Shown here in pieces: positions 33,957-42,605 of a stretch of 64,000 nt of DNA (its first letter is position 1; every line of letters starts with the position of its first letter). The stretch is taken from NCBI RefSeq assembly GCF_907163085.1, contig NZ_CAJQTX010000001.1:265001-329000 (forward strand). Reading direction: 5' to 3'. Origin of the DNA: Candidatus Accumulibacter sp. ACC003 (lineage in GTDB: Bacteria; Pseudomonadota; Gammaproteobacteria; Burkholderiales; Rhodocyclaceae). The notes below the pieces were generated by a model. It was given only the letters and a program-made list of their open reading frames with translations. It did not search any database and was not told the DNA's origin. Made by a program: the position numbers and the translations under genes.

Positions 33957-35504
33957 TGTTGCGACGAGATCCGGCATTTCTTCTCGCCAAAGCACGCGCA
34001 GGTCTTGCGCGGTATCACGCGCGGCTACGAGCGCGAATGCTTGCGCGTGGACGCCAACGGCCAGCTGGCGCAGACGCCTCACCCGCTGGCGCTGGGCTCG
34101 AAATTGACGCAGCCGTGGATTACCACCGACTATGCCGAGGCGCTGCTGGAGTTCATCACGCCGCCGTCGCAAGACCCGGAATTCCCCCTGGCTTTCCTGC
34201 GCGACATCCACCGCTTCACGGCCCGGCAGTTGCGCGACGAAGTCATGTGGGCAGGCTCGATGCCCTGCATCGTCGGTGACGACAAGAACATCGCCATTGC
34301 CAACTACGGCAGCTCCAACTCGGCGAAGATGAAGGGCGTCTATCGCGAAGGTCTGGGCCTTCGCTATGGCCGCCACATGCAGACGATTGCCGGCGCCCAC
34401 TACAACTGGTCGCTGCCTGACGAGTTCTGGGTGATCTTGCAAGACTGCTGCTCGGTAAGGGGCAGCCGGCAGGACTTCGTCAGCGCGCGCTATTTCGGAT
34501 TGATTCGCAATTTTCTGCGCTTCGGCTGGTTGATTCCCTACCTGTTTGGCGCCTCGCCGGCGATCTGTCAATCCTTCCTGCAAGGCCGCGGCTCAGACCT
34601 CCAGGAGCTCGTTCCCGGGACGCGTTTCCGCCCCTACGCGACCAGCCTGCGCATGAGCGATCTGGGCTATCAGAACCGCGCGCAGGATCAGCTGCACGTC
34701 AGTTTCAATTCGCTGGCCGAGTACACGCAGGCGTTGGAGACGGCGATTCGTACGCCTGATCCCTTGTACCAGGAGCTGGGCGTTCGCGACGGCGACAACT
34801 GGCAGCAGCTCAACGCCAACCTGCTGCAAATCGAGAACGAATTCTATGCCGGCATCCGCCCCAAGCGCGTTGGCAAGGCGGGTGAGCGCCCGGCGCTGGC
34901 CTTGAAGAAGTACGGTGTCGAATACCTGGAGCTGCGGCTTTTTGACCTGAACCCCTTCGTGGACATCGGTATTGCCCCCGAGCAAAGCACCTTTGCCGAC
35001 ATCCTGTTGCTGATGTGCCTCTTTCGTCAGAGCCCGCCGATCAGCGCTCGCGAGCAGGGAGAGAACGATGAAAACCTGGCGCGGATCGTCAACCGGGGTC
35101 GCCAGCCCGACCTGAACCTGCTGGTGCACAACCGCAAACAGGCGTTCCGACCGATCGCGCACGCGCTCTTCGACGACATGCAGCCTTTTGCCCAGATCCT
35201 CGATTCGGCCTACGCGGGCAATCACTACAGCACGACTCTGGCCAGCCTGCGCACGCGCATTGATCACCCGGAGAGCACGCCGTCGGCGCAGGTGCTGGCG
35301 GCCGCGCGGGAGCACAAGGGCTACTTCAAATACGCCATGCAGCAGTCCCGGCAACACCACGAGAGCTTGCTGGCGCAGCCGCTCGACGCGGCGACTCTGG
35401 CCAGGTTCGAGGCCAGCGTTGCCGCCTCCCTGGTCGAGCAACAGCGATTGGAGTCGCTGCCGCAGGGGCGATTTGAAGACTACGTGGCGAGTTACTACGC
35501 ATGA
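33942..35504 (+). CDS. gshA: Glutamate-cysteine ligase (type 1)
   Basis: A 520-aa enzyme that joins glutamate and cysteine with ATP, the first step of glutathione synthesis. Type-1 proteobacterial GshA features: GITRGYERECLRVDANGQLAQTPHP near residue 24, TDYAEALLEFITPP near 59, RDIHRFTARQL, the GAHYNWSLP motif near 154 and the later KYGVEYLELRLFDLNPF. Length is standard (E. coli 518 aa). The ATG at 33942 is preceded by GGAAAGGACACGGCCG. In the other repeat copy the same start is separated from the gene body by the ptuAB cassette. Confidence 0.95.
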   Translation: MLKFTCCDEIRHFFSPKHAQVLRGITRGYERECLRVDANGQLAQTPHPLALGSKLTQPWITTDYAEALLEFITPPSQDPEFPLAFLRDIHRFTARQLRDEVMWAGSMPCIVGDDKNIAIANYGSSNSAKMKGVYREGLGLRYGRHMQTIAGAHYNWSLPDEFWVILQDCCSVRGSRQDFVSARYFGLIRNFLRFGWLIPYLFGASPAICQSFLQGRGSDLQELVPGTRFRPYATSLRMSDLGYQNRAQDQLHVSFNSLAEYTQALETAIRTPDPLYQELGVRDGDNWQQLNANLLQIENEFYAGIRPKRVGKAGERPALALKKYGVEYLELRLFDLNPFVDIGIAPEQSTFADILLLMCLFRQSPPISAREQGENDENLARIVNRGRQPDLNLLVHNRKQAFRPIAHALFDDMQPFAQILDSAYAGNHYSTTLASLRTRIDHPESTPSAQVLAAAREHKGYFKYAMQQSRQHHESLLAQPLDAATLARFEASVAASLVEQQRLESLPQGRFEDYVASYYA

Positions 35505-35577
35505 GACTCGCGCCCCTGGCAAAGTCCCGGGGTGCTTCTTCGTTGGTGACGCGGCAGTAATGAATAAGTTAGACGGT

Positions 35578-37160
35578 GGAACTGGATTGCCGCGTCGGCT
35601 TTGCCTCCTCGCAATGACGGTGGTGGAGCGCTGCTACGTTCACCGTGCGCCCGGGTCTGACCTCGACGGCGTCGGAGCGCTGTTACGTCCGCCGCTTTCT
35701 GGGGTCTGACGGCGCCAGCGATTTCCTCGCGATGCGCCTGCCCCACGCCGCGTCATTGCGAGGAGGCGCAGCCGACGTGGTAATCCAGGAATTTTTCTGC
35801 TGGCGTTGGCGATGCGGCGGCCGTGAAGAAGTGAGAGCTTGGAGCTGGATTGCCGCGTCGGCTTTGCCTCCTCGCAATGACGGTGGGGGAGCGCTGCTAC
35901 GTTCACCGTGCGCCCGGGTCTGACCTCGACGGCGTCGGAGCGCTGTTACGTCCGCCGCTTTCTGAGGTCTGACGGCGCCAGCGATTTCCTCGCGATGCGC
36001 CTGCCCCACGCCGCGTCATTGCGAGGAGGCGCAGCCGACGTGGCAATCCAGGAATTTTTCTGCTGGCGTTGGCGATGCGGCGGCCGTGAAGAAGTGAGAG
36101 CTTGGAACTGGATTGCCGCGTCGGCTTTGCCTCCTCGCAATGACGGTGGGGGAGCGCTGCTACGTCCACCGTGCGCCCGGGTCTGACCTCGACGGCGTCG
36201 GAGCGCTGTTACGTCCGCCGCTTTCTGAGGTCTGACGGCGCCAGCGATTTTCTCGCGATGCGCCTGCCCCGCGCCGCGTCATTGCGAGGAGGCGCAGCCG
36301 ACGTGGCAATCCATAGGGCTGTCTCCCGGCGTTGGCGATGCGGCGGCCGTGAAGAAGTGAGAGCTTGGAGCTGGATTGCCGCGTCGGCTTTGCCTCCTCG
36401 CAATGACGGTGGTGGGAGCGCTGTGACGTCCACCGTGCGCCCGGGTCTGACCTCGACGGCGTCGGAGCGCTGTTGCGTCCGCCGCTTTCTGAGGTCTGAC
36501 GGCGCGAGCGATTTCCTCGCGATGCGCCTGCCCCACGCCGCGTCATTGCGAGGAGGCGTAGCCGACGTGGCAATCCAGAGATTTTTCTGCTGGCGTTGGC
36601 GATGCGGCGGCCGTGAAGAAGTGAGAGCTTGGAACTGGATTGCCGCGTCGGCTTTGCCTCCTCGCAATGACGGTGGTGGAGTGCTGTGACGTCCGCGGCT
36701 CGCCCGGGTCTGACCTCGACGGCGTCGGAGCGCTGTTACGTCCGCCGCTTTCTGGGGTCTGACGGCGCCAGCGATTTCCTCGCGATGCGCCTGCCCCACG
36801 CCGCGTCATTGCGAGGAGGCGCAGCCGACGTGGCAATCCATAGAGCTGTCTCCCGGCGTTGGCGATGCGGCGGCCGTGAAGAAGTGAGAGCTTGGAGCTG
36901 GATTGCCGCGTCGGCTTTGCCTCCTCGCAATGACGGTGGGGGGAGCGCTGTGACGTCCACCGTGCGCCCGGGTCTGACCTCGACGGCGCGAGTGCTTTCC
37001 TCGTGATGCGCCTGGCACGCGCCGCGTCATTGCGAGGAGGCGTAGCCGACGTGGCAATCCAGGGAGCTGTCTCCCGGCGTTGGCGATGCGGCGGCCGTCA
37101 AGAAGTGAGAGCTTGGAACTGGATTGCCGCGTCGGCTTTGCCTCCTCGCAATGACGGTGG
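35578..37160. repeat. 263-bp tandem array built on REP-like inverted repeats
   Basis: Seven starts of GGA[A/G]CTGGATTGCCGCGTCGGC occur at 35578, 35841, 36104, 36367, 36631, 36894 and 37115: five periods of 263-264 bp and a last one shortened to 221 bp. Each unit holds the ~37-bp REP-like element forward, a ~120-bp middle (GGGTCTGACCTCGACGGCGTCGGAGCGCTG), the element inverted (GTCATTGCGAGGAGGCGCAGC), and a GATGCGGCGGCCGTGAAG stretch. Units differ by a few bases. All reading frames here are repeat artefacts; no gene is seen in 35505-37328. Confidence 0.93.
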
Positions 37161-37328
37161 TGGGGCGCTGTTACGCTCGCCGCTTGCCCGGGTCTGACCT
37201 CGACGGTGCGAGTGCTTTCCTCGTGATGACGGTGGTGGGGGTGGGTGAGCGCGGGCCGGGTGGCTGGATGTTGTCCGCGCCGCGCACGCGGGTGCCGCCC
37301 GATTTAGCCCCGCCCTTAAAGCCCTCGC

Positions 37329-38021
37329 TCAGACCAGGCCGCTAGCCACTCGCGTGGCTGCTGCTGGCAGGTGGCGCACGAACCACTGCGCACTTTCGCG
37401 AGCCACCCGCGCGAAGCCGCTGGTCGAGTCGGCTGCCTCGGCGCTTGCCGGCAGCAGCTTGAGCTCCTTGGCGCCGGCCACTTCGCGCAGCGCTCGTTGG
37501 TTGCTCGCGGCAATTCCTGGCTCGTCGGCGTCGAGCAGCACCAGCAGCGCTGCGCTTAGCGACTGCAGGTAGAGCATGCCGGCGAGGTCGATCAGGCCAC
37601 CGCGGCAGACCAGCGCGTAGATGTCGCGGTCGCGGATCGCCGCGGCGCGGACGACGACCGGCGAGCAGTCGCCGGCGGCGCAGAGGCCGATCGCCAGCGT
37701 CGGCAGTTCTGCGGTGAGCATCCGTTGCTTGATCCGCGTCAGGGTGTCGAGCAGACGATTGGCGAGCAGCGAGACGTTGTGGTGCTTGTCGGCGAAGCGT
37801 TCCTCGCGGGCGCTCAGCAGGTCGAGCGTCAGCGTCGCGAAGCCGGCGTGGCGGAGGATGACGGCCAGCGCGTCGTCACGGTTGTCGGGACTTGGACCGG
37901 CGTGGCAAAGGAGTATCAGCGCGGTGGCGCGTGCGGGCGGCGTCGCTTGCTCCGGCAGCGGCGCGTCGCTACCGTCGATGGCGATCGTCGTGCCGCTCGG
38001 AAAAACGATCGGCTCGCTCAA
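37329..38021 (-). CDS. Alpha/beta hydrolase-like protein (dienelactone hydrolase type)
   Basis: A 230-aa protein with an alpha/beta-hydrolase pattern: ALILLCHAGPSPDNRDDALAVILRHAGFATLTLDLLSAREE (about residues 33-73) resembles the DLH-type hydrolases often linked to phosphoribosyltransferases, and AIGLCAAGDCSPVVVRAA (about 111-128) lies at the nucleophile elbow. The usual G-x-S-x-G or GASTGA form is not seen, so the nucleophile may be Cys-114 or absent. Later segments ALVCRGG and ALLVLLDADEPGI match family strands. The start overlaps the stop of the radical SAM gene by 4 nt, making it the last gene of the AmmeMemoRadiSam operon. Confidence 0.72.
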   Translation of the reverse strand: MSEPIVFPSGTTIAIDGSDAPLPEQATPPARATALILLCHAGPSPDNRDDALAVILRHAGFATLTLDLLSAREERFADKHHNVSLLANRLLDTLTRIKQRMLTAELPTLAIGLCAAGDCSPVVVRAAAIRDRDIYALVCRGGLIDLAGMLYLQSLSAALLVLLDADEPGIAASNQRALREVAGAKELKLLPASAEAADSTSGFARVARESAQWFVRHLPAAATRVASGLV

Positions 38022-39127
38022 GGACGGAGCAGCCTGACGGGTACGCGACGTGGCCCGAAGGGCTTGCCGAAGCGCGCGAAGTGGCCGGCGATCGGCGTCG
38101 CACAGTGCGGGCAGCGACCGTCGCTCGGCAGGTCGTGGTGGCGGATGTGGTACCAGTCGCGCTCGATCAGCGCCGCCTGGCAGCTCGGGCAGAAGGTCGT
38201 GCCGCCCTCGGTGTCATGAACGTTGCCGGTATAGACGTAGTGCAGGCCGGCGTCGAGGGCGATGCGCCGCGCTTGTGTCAGCGTCGACGCCGGTGTCGGC
38301 GGTAGCTCGCTCATTTTCCAGTCGGGGTGGAAGGCGGTGAAGTGCAGCGGCACGTCGGGCCCGAGTTCGCGCGCCACCCACTCGGCGAGCGCCTTGACCT
38401 CGGCCGCCGAGTCGTTACGGCCGGGGATCAGCAGCGTCGTGATTTCGAGCCAGCAGCTGGTTTCGTGGTGGATGTAGGCGAGCGTGTCGAGGACGGTTTG
38501 CAGGTGGCCGCCGCAGAGCTTGAAGTAGAAGTCGTCGGTGAAGGCCTTGAGATCGACGTTGGCGCCGTCCATGACCGCGAAGAACTCGCGCGCCGGCGCC
38601 GGATAGATGTAGCCGGCGGTCACCGCGACGGTGCGGATGTCGAGCGCGCGGCAGGCGATGGCGGTGTCGATCGCGTATTCGGCGAAGACCACCGGGTCGT
38701 TGTAGGTGAAGGCCACCGACTGCGCGCCGTAGGCGGCGGCGGCCTCGGCGATTCCTTGCGGGCTGGCGGCGTCGAGCAGGCGGTCCATGTCTTTCGACTT
38801 CGAGATGTCCCAGTTCTGGCAGAACTTGCACGCCAGGTTGCAGCCGGCGGTGCCGAAGGAGAGGATCGCCGAGCCCGGGTAGAAGTGGTTCAGCGGCTTT
38901 TTCTCGATCGGGTCGATGCAGAAACCCGACGAACGGCCGTAGGTGGTGAGCACCATTTGGCCATCGATGTTCTGGCGAACGAAGCACGCGCCGCGTTGGC
39001 CGGCGTGCAGCTTGCAGTCGCGCGGGCAGAGGTCGCACTGAATCCGATCGTCGGCGATGGCGTGCCACCAGCGACCGGGGTGCGTCGATTCGGGGGTTTT
39101 CGGCGAGTCGTTCAGCTCTCTTGCCAT
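38018..39127 (-). CDS. amrS: AmmeMemoRadiSam system radical SAM enzyme
   Basis: A 369-aa radical SAM protein. Cys-96, Cys-100 and Cys-103 in GCNLACKFCQNWDIS form the C-x3-C-x2-C cluster site. Upstream CDLCPRDCKLHAGQRGACFVRQ (residues 31-52) is the extra Cys block of this family. GVTAGYIYPAPAREF and NVDLKAFTDDFY give later family motifs, and two C-terminal C-x2-C pairs (FCPSCQ, RCPHC) suggest a zinc ribbon. The system links this enzyme to AMMECR1-like (A) and MEMO1-like (B) proteins; the substrate is not known. Its start overlaps the A gene by 16 nt. Confidence 0.94.
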   Translation of the reverse strand: MARELNDSPKTPESTHPGRWWHAIADDRIQCDLCPRDCKLHAGQRGACFVRQNIDGQMVLTTYGRSSGFCIDPIEKKPLNHFYPGSAILSFGTAGCNLACKFCQNWDISKSKDMDRLLDAASPQGIAEAAAAYGAQSVAFTYNDPVVFAEYAIDTAIACRALDIRTVAVTAGYIYPAPAREFFAVMDGANVDLKAFTDDFYFKLCGGHLQTVLDTLAYIHHETSCWLEITTLLIPGRNDSAAEVKALAEWVARELGPDVPLHFTAFHPDWKMSELPPTPASTLTQARRIALDAGLHYVYTGNVHDTEGGTTFCPSCQAALIERDWYHIRHHDLPSDGRCPHCATPIAGHFARFGKPFGPRRVPVRLLRP

Positions 39128-39660
39128 TTTCGTACTCCATAACGCGCGAGTGTCAGTTGTTCGTCCCAGAAGTCGGCGGGCAGGCCGGCCTTGATCTTGA
39201 GTTGGCTCATGAACTGCTGCGGATCGCTCAGCGATTCCCAGACCTGCGGCAGAAAGGTCGCGCGCTGCCGGCCATAGGAGACGATCAGGCCATCGATGCC
39301 GGGGCGCAGGCGCGCCAGCGCGTCGGCTTCGCTGGCCACCGGGAAGGGCTCGGCGGGCGTCAGCAGTGAGACTTCGACGCGCGTGCGCGATAGCTCCGAC
39401 GCCCTCAGGGGTGCGAAGCGCGGGTCGCTATAGGCCGCGGCGACGGCGTTTTTGGCGACGTCGACGGCCAGTGGCCGATGCGCTTCGAGGCTGCCGATGC
39501 AGCCACGCAGGCGGCCATTCTGCGTCAGCGTGACGAAAGTCGCGCCGGGCTCGGCGAGTTCGGGAGCCGCGTCGACGGCCAGCGCGGCGACGCCGAAGCG
39601 CTCGCCGATGGCGTTGCGCGCGCTGCGCAGCAGCGCCTTGCCGAGGCGATCAGTGGACAT
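39112..39660 (-). CDS. amrA: AmmeMemoRadiSam system protein A (AMMECR1-like)
   Basis: A 182-aa AMMECR1-domain protein. Family signature FVTLTQNGRLRGCIGSLEAHRPLAVDVAKNAVAAAYSDPRFAPL contains the strictly conserved LRGCIG motif with its Cys (about residues 49-54). Then come VEVSLLTPAEP, GIDGLIVSYGRQRATFLPQVWE and a C-terminal LARYGVRKWQES. The gene overlaps its upstream neighbour (protein B) by 11 nt and its downstream neighbour (radical SAM) by 16 nt, so all three are made from one message. Function of the family is unknown; a role in a modified nucleic acid or peptide has been suggested by others. Confidence 0.94.
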   Translation of the reverse strand: MSTDRLGKALLRSARNAIGERFGVAALAVDAAPELAEPGATFVTLTQNGRLRGCIGSLEAHRPLAVDVAKNAVAAAYSDPRFAPLRASELSRTRVEVSLLTPAEPFPVASEADALARLRPGIDGLIVSYGRQRATFLPQVWESLSDPQQFMSQLKIKAGLPADFWDEQLTLARYGVRKWQES

Positions 39661-40477
39661 CGCTGTGCGCCGCGCTGAAGGTGAAAGCGCCGTAGCCGAC
39701 GACGCGCGACTTGTCGCCGGCGGTGTCGCCCGAGTTGCGCAGGTCGACCAGTCGCGCGTGCAAGCCGTGCCGCTGCGCGGCTAGCAACAAGCCGTTGACC
39801 GGTGTCGCGCCGCAAGCCTGTTGATGGTCGATGTGTGGCTCGAGCGCGACGATGCGCCGGGCGGTCGCGGCGTCGGTCCGGCAGGCGACGGGGTAGGGCA
39901 GGTAATGCGAAAGGTCGGAGCTGATCACGATCAGCGTCTCGTCGCCGCCCCACAGAAGTTCGAGGACTTCGGCGACCTGCTTCGCCGAGGCGTCGCCGAC
40001 GGCCAGCGGCAGCAGCGTGAAGTGCTCGAGGACGGTTTGCAGAAACGGCAGTTGCACCTCCAGCGAGTGTTCCAGGGCGTGCGCCGCGTCGCTGACAACG
40101 ACTTGCGGCAAGTGTTCGATGGCGGCGACTGCCACGGCGTCGACCGGTACGACGCCGAGTGGCGTGGCGAAGGCGCGCGTCGACGGCAGCGCCAGGCCAG
40201 CGACCGCGACGCGGTGCGTCGGGCCGAGCAGGATGACGCGGCGGACGGTGTCGCGCAGCGCCAGCAGCGGCGCGTAGACGCTGGCGGCGATCGGGCCCGA
40301 ATAGATGTAGCCGGCGTGCGGCGCGATGATCGCCTTGGCGCGCCGGCCTGCTGCCGGTGCCGCGTCGTTGAGCAGGCGGAGGACGTCGCGCGCGAGAACG
40401 CTGGCCGCGCCGGCATAGAAGGCGCCGGCGACGGCCGGCGGACGAATGTTTGCGGTGGCTGGTGTCGAGTGGTTCAT
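39650..40477 (-). CDS. amrB: AmmeMemoRadiSam system protein B (MEMO1-like)
   Basis: A 275-aa MEMO1-family protein, related in fold to non-haem-iron extradiol dioxygenases. The N-terminus RPPAVAGAFYAGAASVLARDV and AIIAPHAGYIYSGPIAASVYAPL (with conserved His in APHAGY) are diagnostic, followed by VILLGPTHRVAV, EHSLEVQLPFLQ and VISSDLSHYLPY, which holds further metal-site residues. It is the first gene of the operon B-A-radical SAM-hydrolase. ispD diverges 124 bp away, so the promoter lies in 40478-40601. Confidence 0.94.
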   Translation of the reverse strand: MNHSTPATANIRPPAVAGAFYAGAASVLARDVLRLLNDAAPAAGRRAKAIIAPHAGYIYSGPIAASVYAPLLALRDTVRRVILLGPTHRVAVAGLALPSTRAFATPLGVVPVDAVAVAAIEHLPQVVVSDAAHALEHSLEVQLPFLQTVLEHFTLLPLAVGDASAKQVAEVLELLWGGDETLIVISSDLSHYLPYPVACRTDAATARRIVALEPHIDHQQACGATPVNGLLLAAQRHGLHARLVDLRNSGDTAGDKSRVVGYGAFTFSAAHSDVH

Positions 40478-40601
40478 GTGCGCGATCCTCGATCGGTTAA
40501 GCGTCGTGCCGCGGCGGGAGCAGCGCGGCGACGGGGGCGCTGGCGTACGGCCGCTGCGCTCATTTCGTCTTTCCCCTGCCGTATTTCGTTAAAATTACGC
40601 C

Positions 40602-41294
40602 ATGCTACGCCACTACGCAATCGTCCCCGCCGCCGGCAGCGGATCGCGCTTCGGCGGCGAGACGCCAAAGCAGTACCAGGCTCTCGCCGGCCGTCCTTTG
40701 ATCTACTACAGCCTCGCCGCCTTGTGCCGCTGTCAGCGCATCGAGCGCGTCTGGGTGGTTCTCTCGCCCGACGATAGATGGTGGCGGCAACACGACTGGA
40801 CAAGCCTTGGCCACAAGCTGGAGACCGTTTTCTGTGGCGGCAGCAGCCGCTCCGCAAGCGTCGCCAACGCGCTGAGCGCCGCGGCAACCGCGGTCGATGA
40901 CGACGATTGGGTGCTGGTGCACGACGCCGCGCGGCCGTGTCTGTCGCAGGCGAATCTGACGACGCTGTGCGACGAGCTGGCCGACGATCCGGTCGGCGGC
41001 CTGCTCGCCGTGCCGCTCGCCGATACCCTGAAGCGCGCCGACGAGCACTTGCGCGTCGCGCGCACCGAGTCGCGCGATGGCTTGTGGCAGGCGCAAACGC
41101 CGCAGATGTTTCGTTATGGCTTGCTGACGCGAGTGCTCGCCGAACACGCCGACGGCACCGACGAAGCGTCGGCGGTCGAGGCTGCCGGTTTCCGGCCGCG
41201 GCTGGTGCGCGGTGACGCCAGCAACTTCAAGGTCACCTATCCGGCTGACCTGCTGCTCGCCGAACTGATCCTGAAGGGACGGGTCGAGCCATGA
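40602..41294 (+). CDS. ispD: 2-C-methyl-D-erythritol 4-phosphate cytidylyltransferase
   Basis: A 230-aa enzyme of the MEP isoprenoid pathway that transfers CMP from CTP to methylerythritol 4-phosphate. Nucleotide-binding motif [27 protein letters not shown] (residues 7-33) has the conserved Arg and Lys. [12 protein letters not shown] (about 104) and [26 protein letters not shown] near the C-terminus complete the family pattern. The stop overlaps the ispF start by 4 nt (ATGA), the common ispDF arrangement. Confidence 0.96.
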   Translation: MLRHYAIVPAAGSGSRFGGETPKQYQALAGRPLIYYSLAALCRCQRIERVWVVLSPDDRWWRQHDWTSLGHKLETVFCGGSSRSASVANALSAAATAVDDDDWVLVHDAARPCLSQANLTTLCDELADDPVGGLLAVPLADTLKRADEHLRVARTESRDGLWQAQTPQMFRYGLLTRVLAEHADGTDEASAVEAAGFRPRLVRGDASNFKVTYPADLLLAELILKGRVEP

Positions 41295-41770
41295 TGCGCA
41301 TCGGACAGGGTTGCGACATTCACGCGCTGGTTCCCGGCCGCAAGATGATCCTCGGCGGCGTCGACATCGCGCATACGACCGGTCTGCTGGGCCATTCGGA
41401 CGCCGATGCCTTGCTGCACGCGATCACCGATGCCTTGCTCGGCGCCGCCGCGCTCGGCGATATCGGCCGCCACTTTCCCGATAGCGACCCGCGCTATCGC
41501 GGCGCCGACAGCCGGCTGTTGCTGCGCGCCACCGTCGCGCTGCTGAACAGGGCCGGCTGGCAAGTGGGCAACGTAGATGCGACGATCATCGCGCAGGCGC
41601 CCAAGCTGGCGGCGTATCTGCCGCAGATGGCAATCAATATCGCCGAGGACCTGCAGGTTCCCAGCAGCTGCGTCAACGTCAAGGCCAAGACCGCTGAACG
41701 GCTGGGCTTCGTCGGCCGCGGCGAGGGCATCGCCACCGAGGCCGTGGTCTTGATCAGGCACGTCGATTGA
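41291..41770 (+). CDS. ispF: 2-C-methyl-D-erythritol 2,4-cyclodiphosphate synthase
   Basis: A 159-aa trimeric zinc enzyme forming the cyclic diphosphate in the MEP pathway. [24 protein letters not shown] holds the metal-binding Asp-x-His (DIH), [34 protein letters not shown] gives the next His and the cyclisation site, and [24 protein letters not shown] is the CDP-binding end. Length is standard. It is translationally coupled to ispD. Downstream sequence is a repeat field with no further genes of this pathway. Confidence 0.97.
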   Translation: MMRIGQGCDIHALVPGRKMILGGVDIAHTTGLLGHSDADALLHAITDALLGAAALGDIGRHFPDSDPRYRGADSRLLLRATVALLNRAGWQVGNVDATIIAQAPKLAAYLPQMAINIAEDLQVPSSCVNVKAKTAERLGFVGRGEGIATEAVVLIRHVD

Positions 41771-41870
41771 GTCCTGAATCCGGCGCGTCGATTGGCGCTG
41801 GCGCGGGAGCAGCAATGCATGGACGCCAATCGCCAGCGCCTGAGCCGTAACAAGCTCGACAGCCAAAGGC

Positions 41871-42545
41871 CTGGATTGCCGCGTCGGCTGCGCCTCCTCG
41901 CAATGACGCGTCGGTGGTGTAGTGCTGCGGCACACTTGTCGAGACTTTCGGCGCGCACACCGGAAAGCCGCGTGCAAGCCCAGCGCCAGCTACCCCCTCC
42001 CGCGCCCGGCACCGTCATTGCGAGGAGGCGCAGCCGACGCGGCAATCCAGCTGCCATCGTTCGAAGAAACAGACAACAGGAACGCCAGTCAGGCTGTTTT
42101 GGCGATCGCCTTGTCCGCGCGCCGGGCTGCTGCGACTACTAACTTGCCGGCACATCGCCAACAGCGAAAGGTCTGGATTGCCGCGTCGGCTACGCCTCCT
42201 CGCAATGACGCGTCGGTGGGTGTAGTGCTGCGGCACACTTGTCGAGACTTTCGGCAGGGCACACCGGAAAGCCGGGTGCAAGCCCAGCGCCAGCTACCCC
42301 GTCCCGCGCCCGGCACCGTCATTGCGAGGAGGCGCAGCCGACGCGGCAATCCAGCTGCCATTGTTCGAAGAAACAGGAAACAGGAAACAGGCAACAGGCA
42401 ACAGGCAACAGGAACGCCAATCAGGCTGTTTTGGCGATCGCCTTGTCCGCGCGCGGGGCTGCTGCGACTACTAACTTGCCGGCGCATCGCCAATAGCGCG
42501 ACAGGCCTGGATTGCCGCGTCGGCTACGCCTCCTCGCAATGACGA
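41871..42545. repeat. ~300-bp tandem duplication with REP-like inverted repeats
   Basis: Starts of CTGGATTGCCGCGTCGGCT lie at 41871, 42173 and 42507, giving periods of 302 and 334 bp. Each full unit has the REP-like element forward (…CTCCTCGCAATGACGCG), a TGCTGCGGCACACTTGTCGAG core, the element inverted (GTCATTGCGAGGAGGCGCAGCC), a TTCGAAGAAACAG stretch and GGCTGTTTTGGCGATCGCC. It differs in the middle part from the 263-bp array but uses the same element. No gene is seen in 41771-42605. Confidence 0.92.
42372..42413. repeat. 7-bp minisatellite AACAGGM
   Basis: Six tandem copies of AACAGGA/AACAGGC inside the second ~300-bp unit. The first unit has only one or two copies at the same place, which explains the length difference between units. 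Confidence 0.85.
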
Positions 42546-42605
42546 GCGGGCCGAGGCGCTTGCAGCGAGGCTGCCCCGCTTACTTGGCCTTCTCGGCCCG
42601 TGCGG

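Noticed and set aside
35578-37160. Possible CRISPR array
   Set aside because: Repeated units are 263 bp and nearly identical along their whole length; there are no unique spacers and no cas genes.
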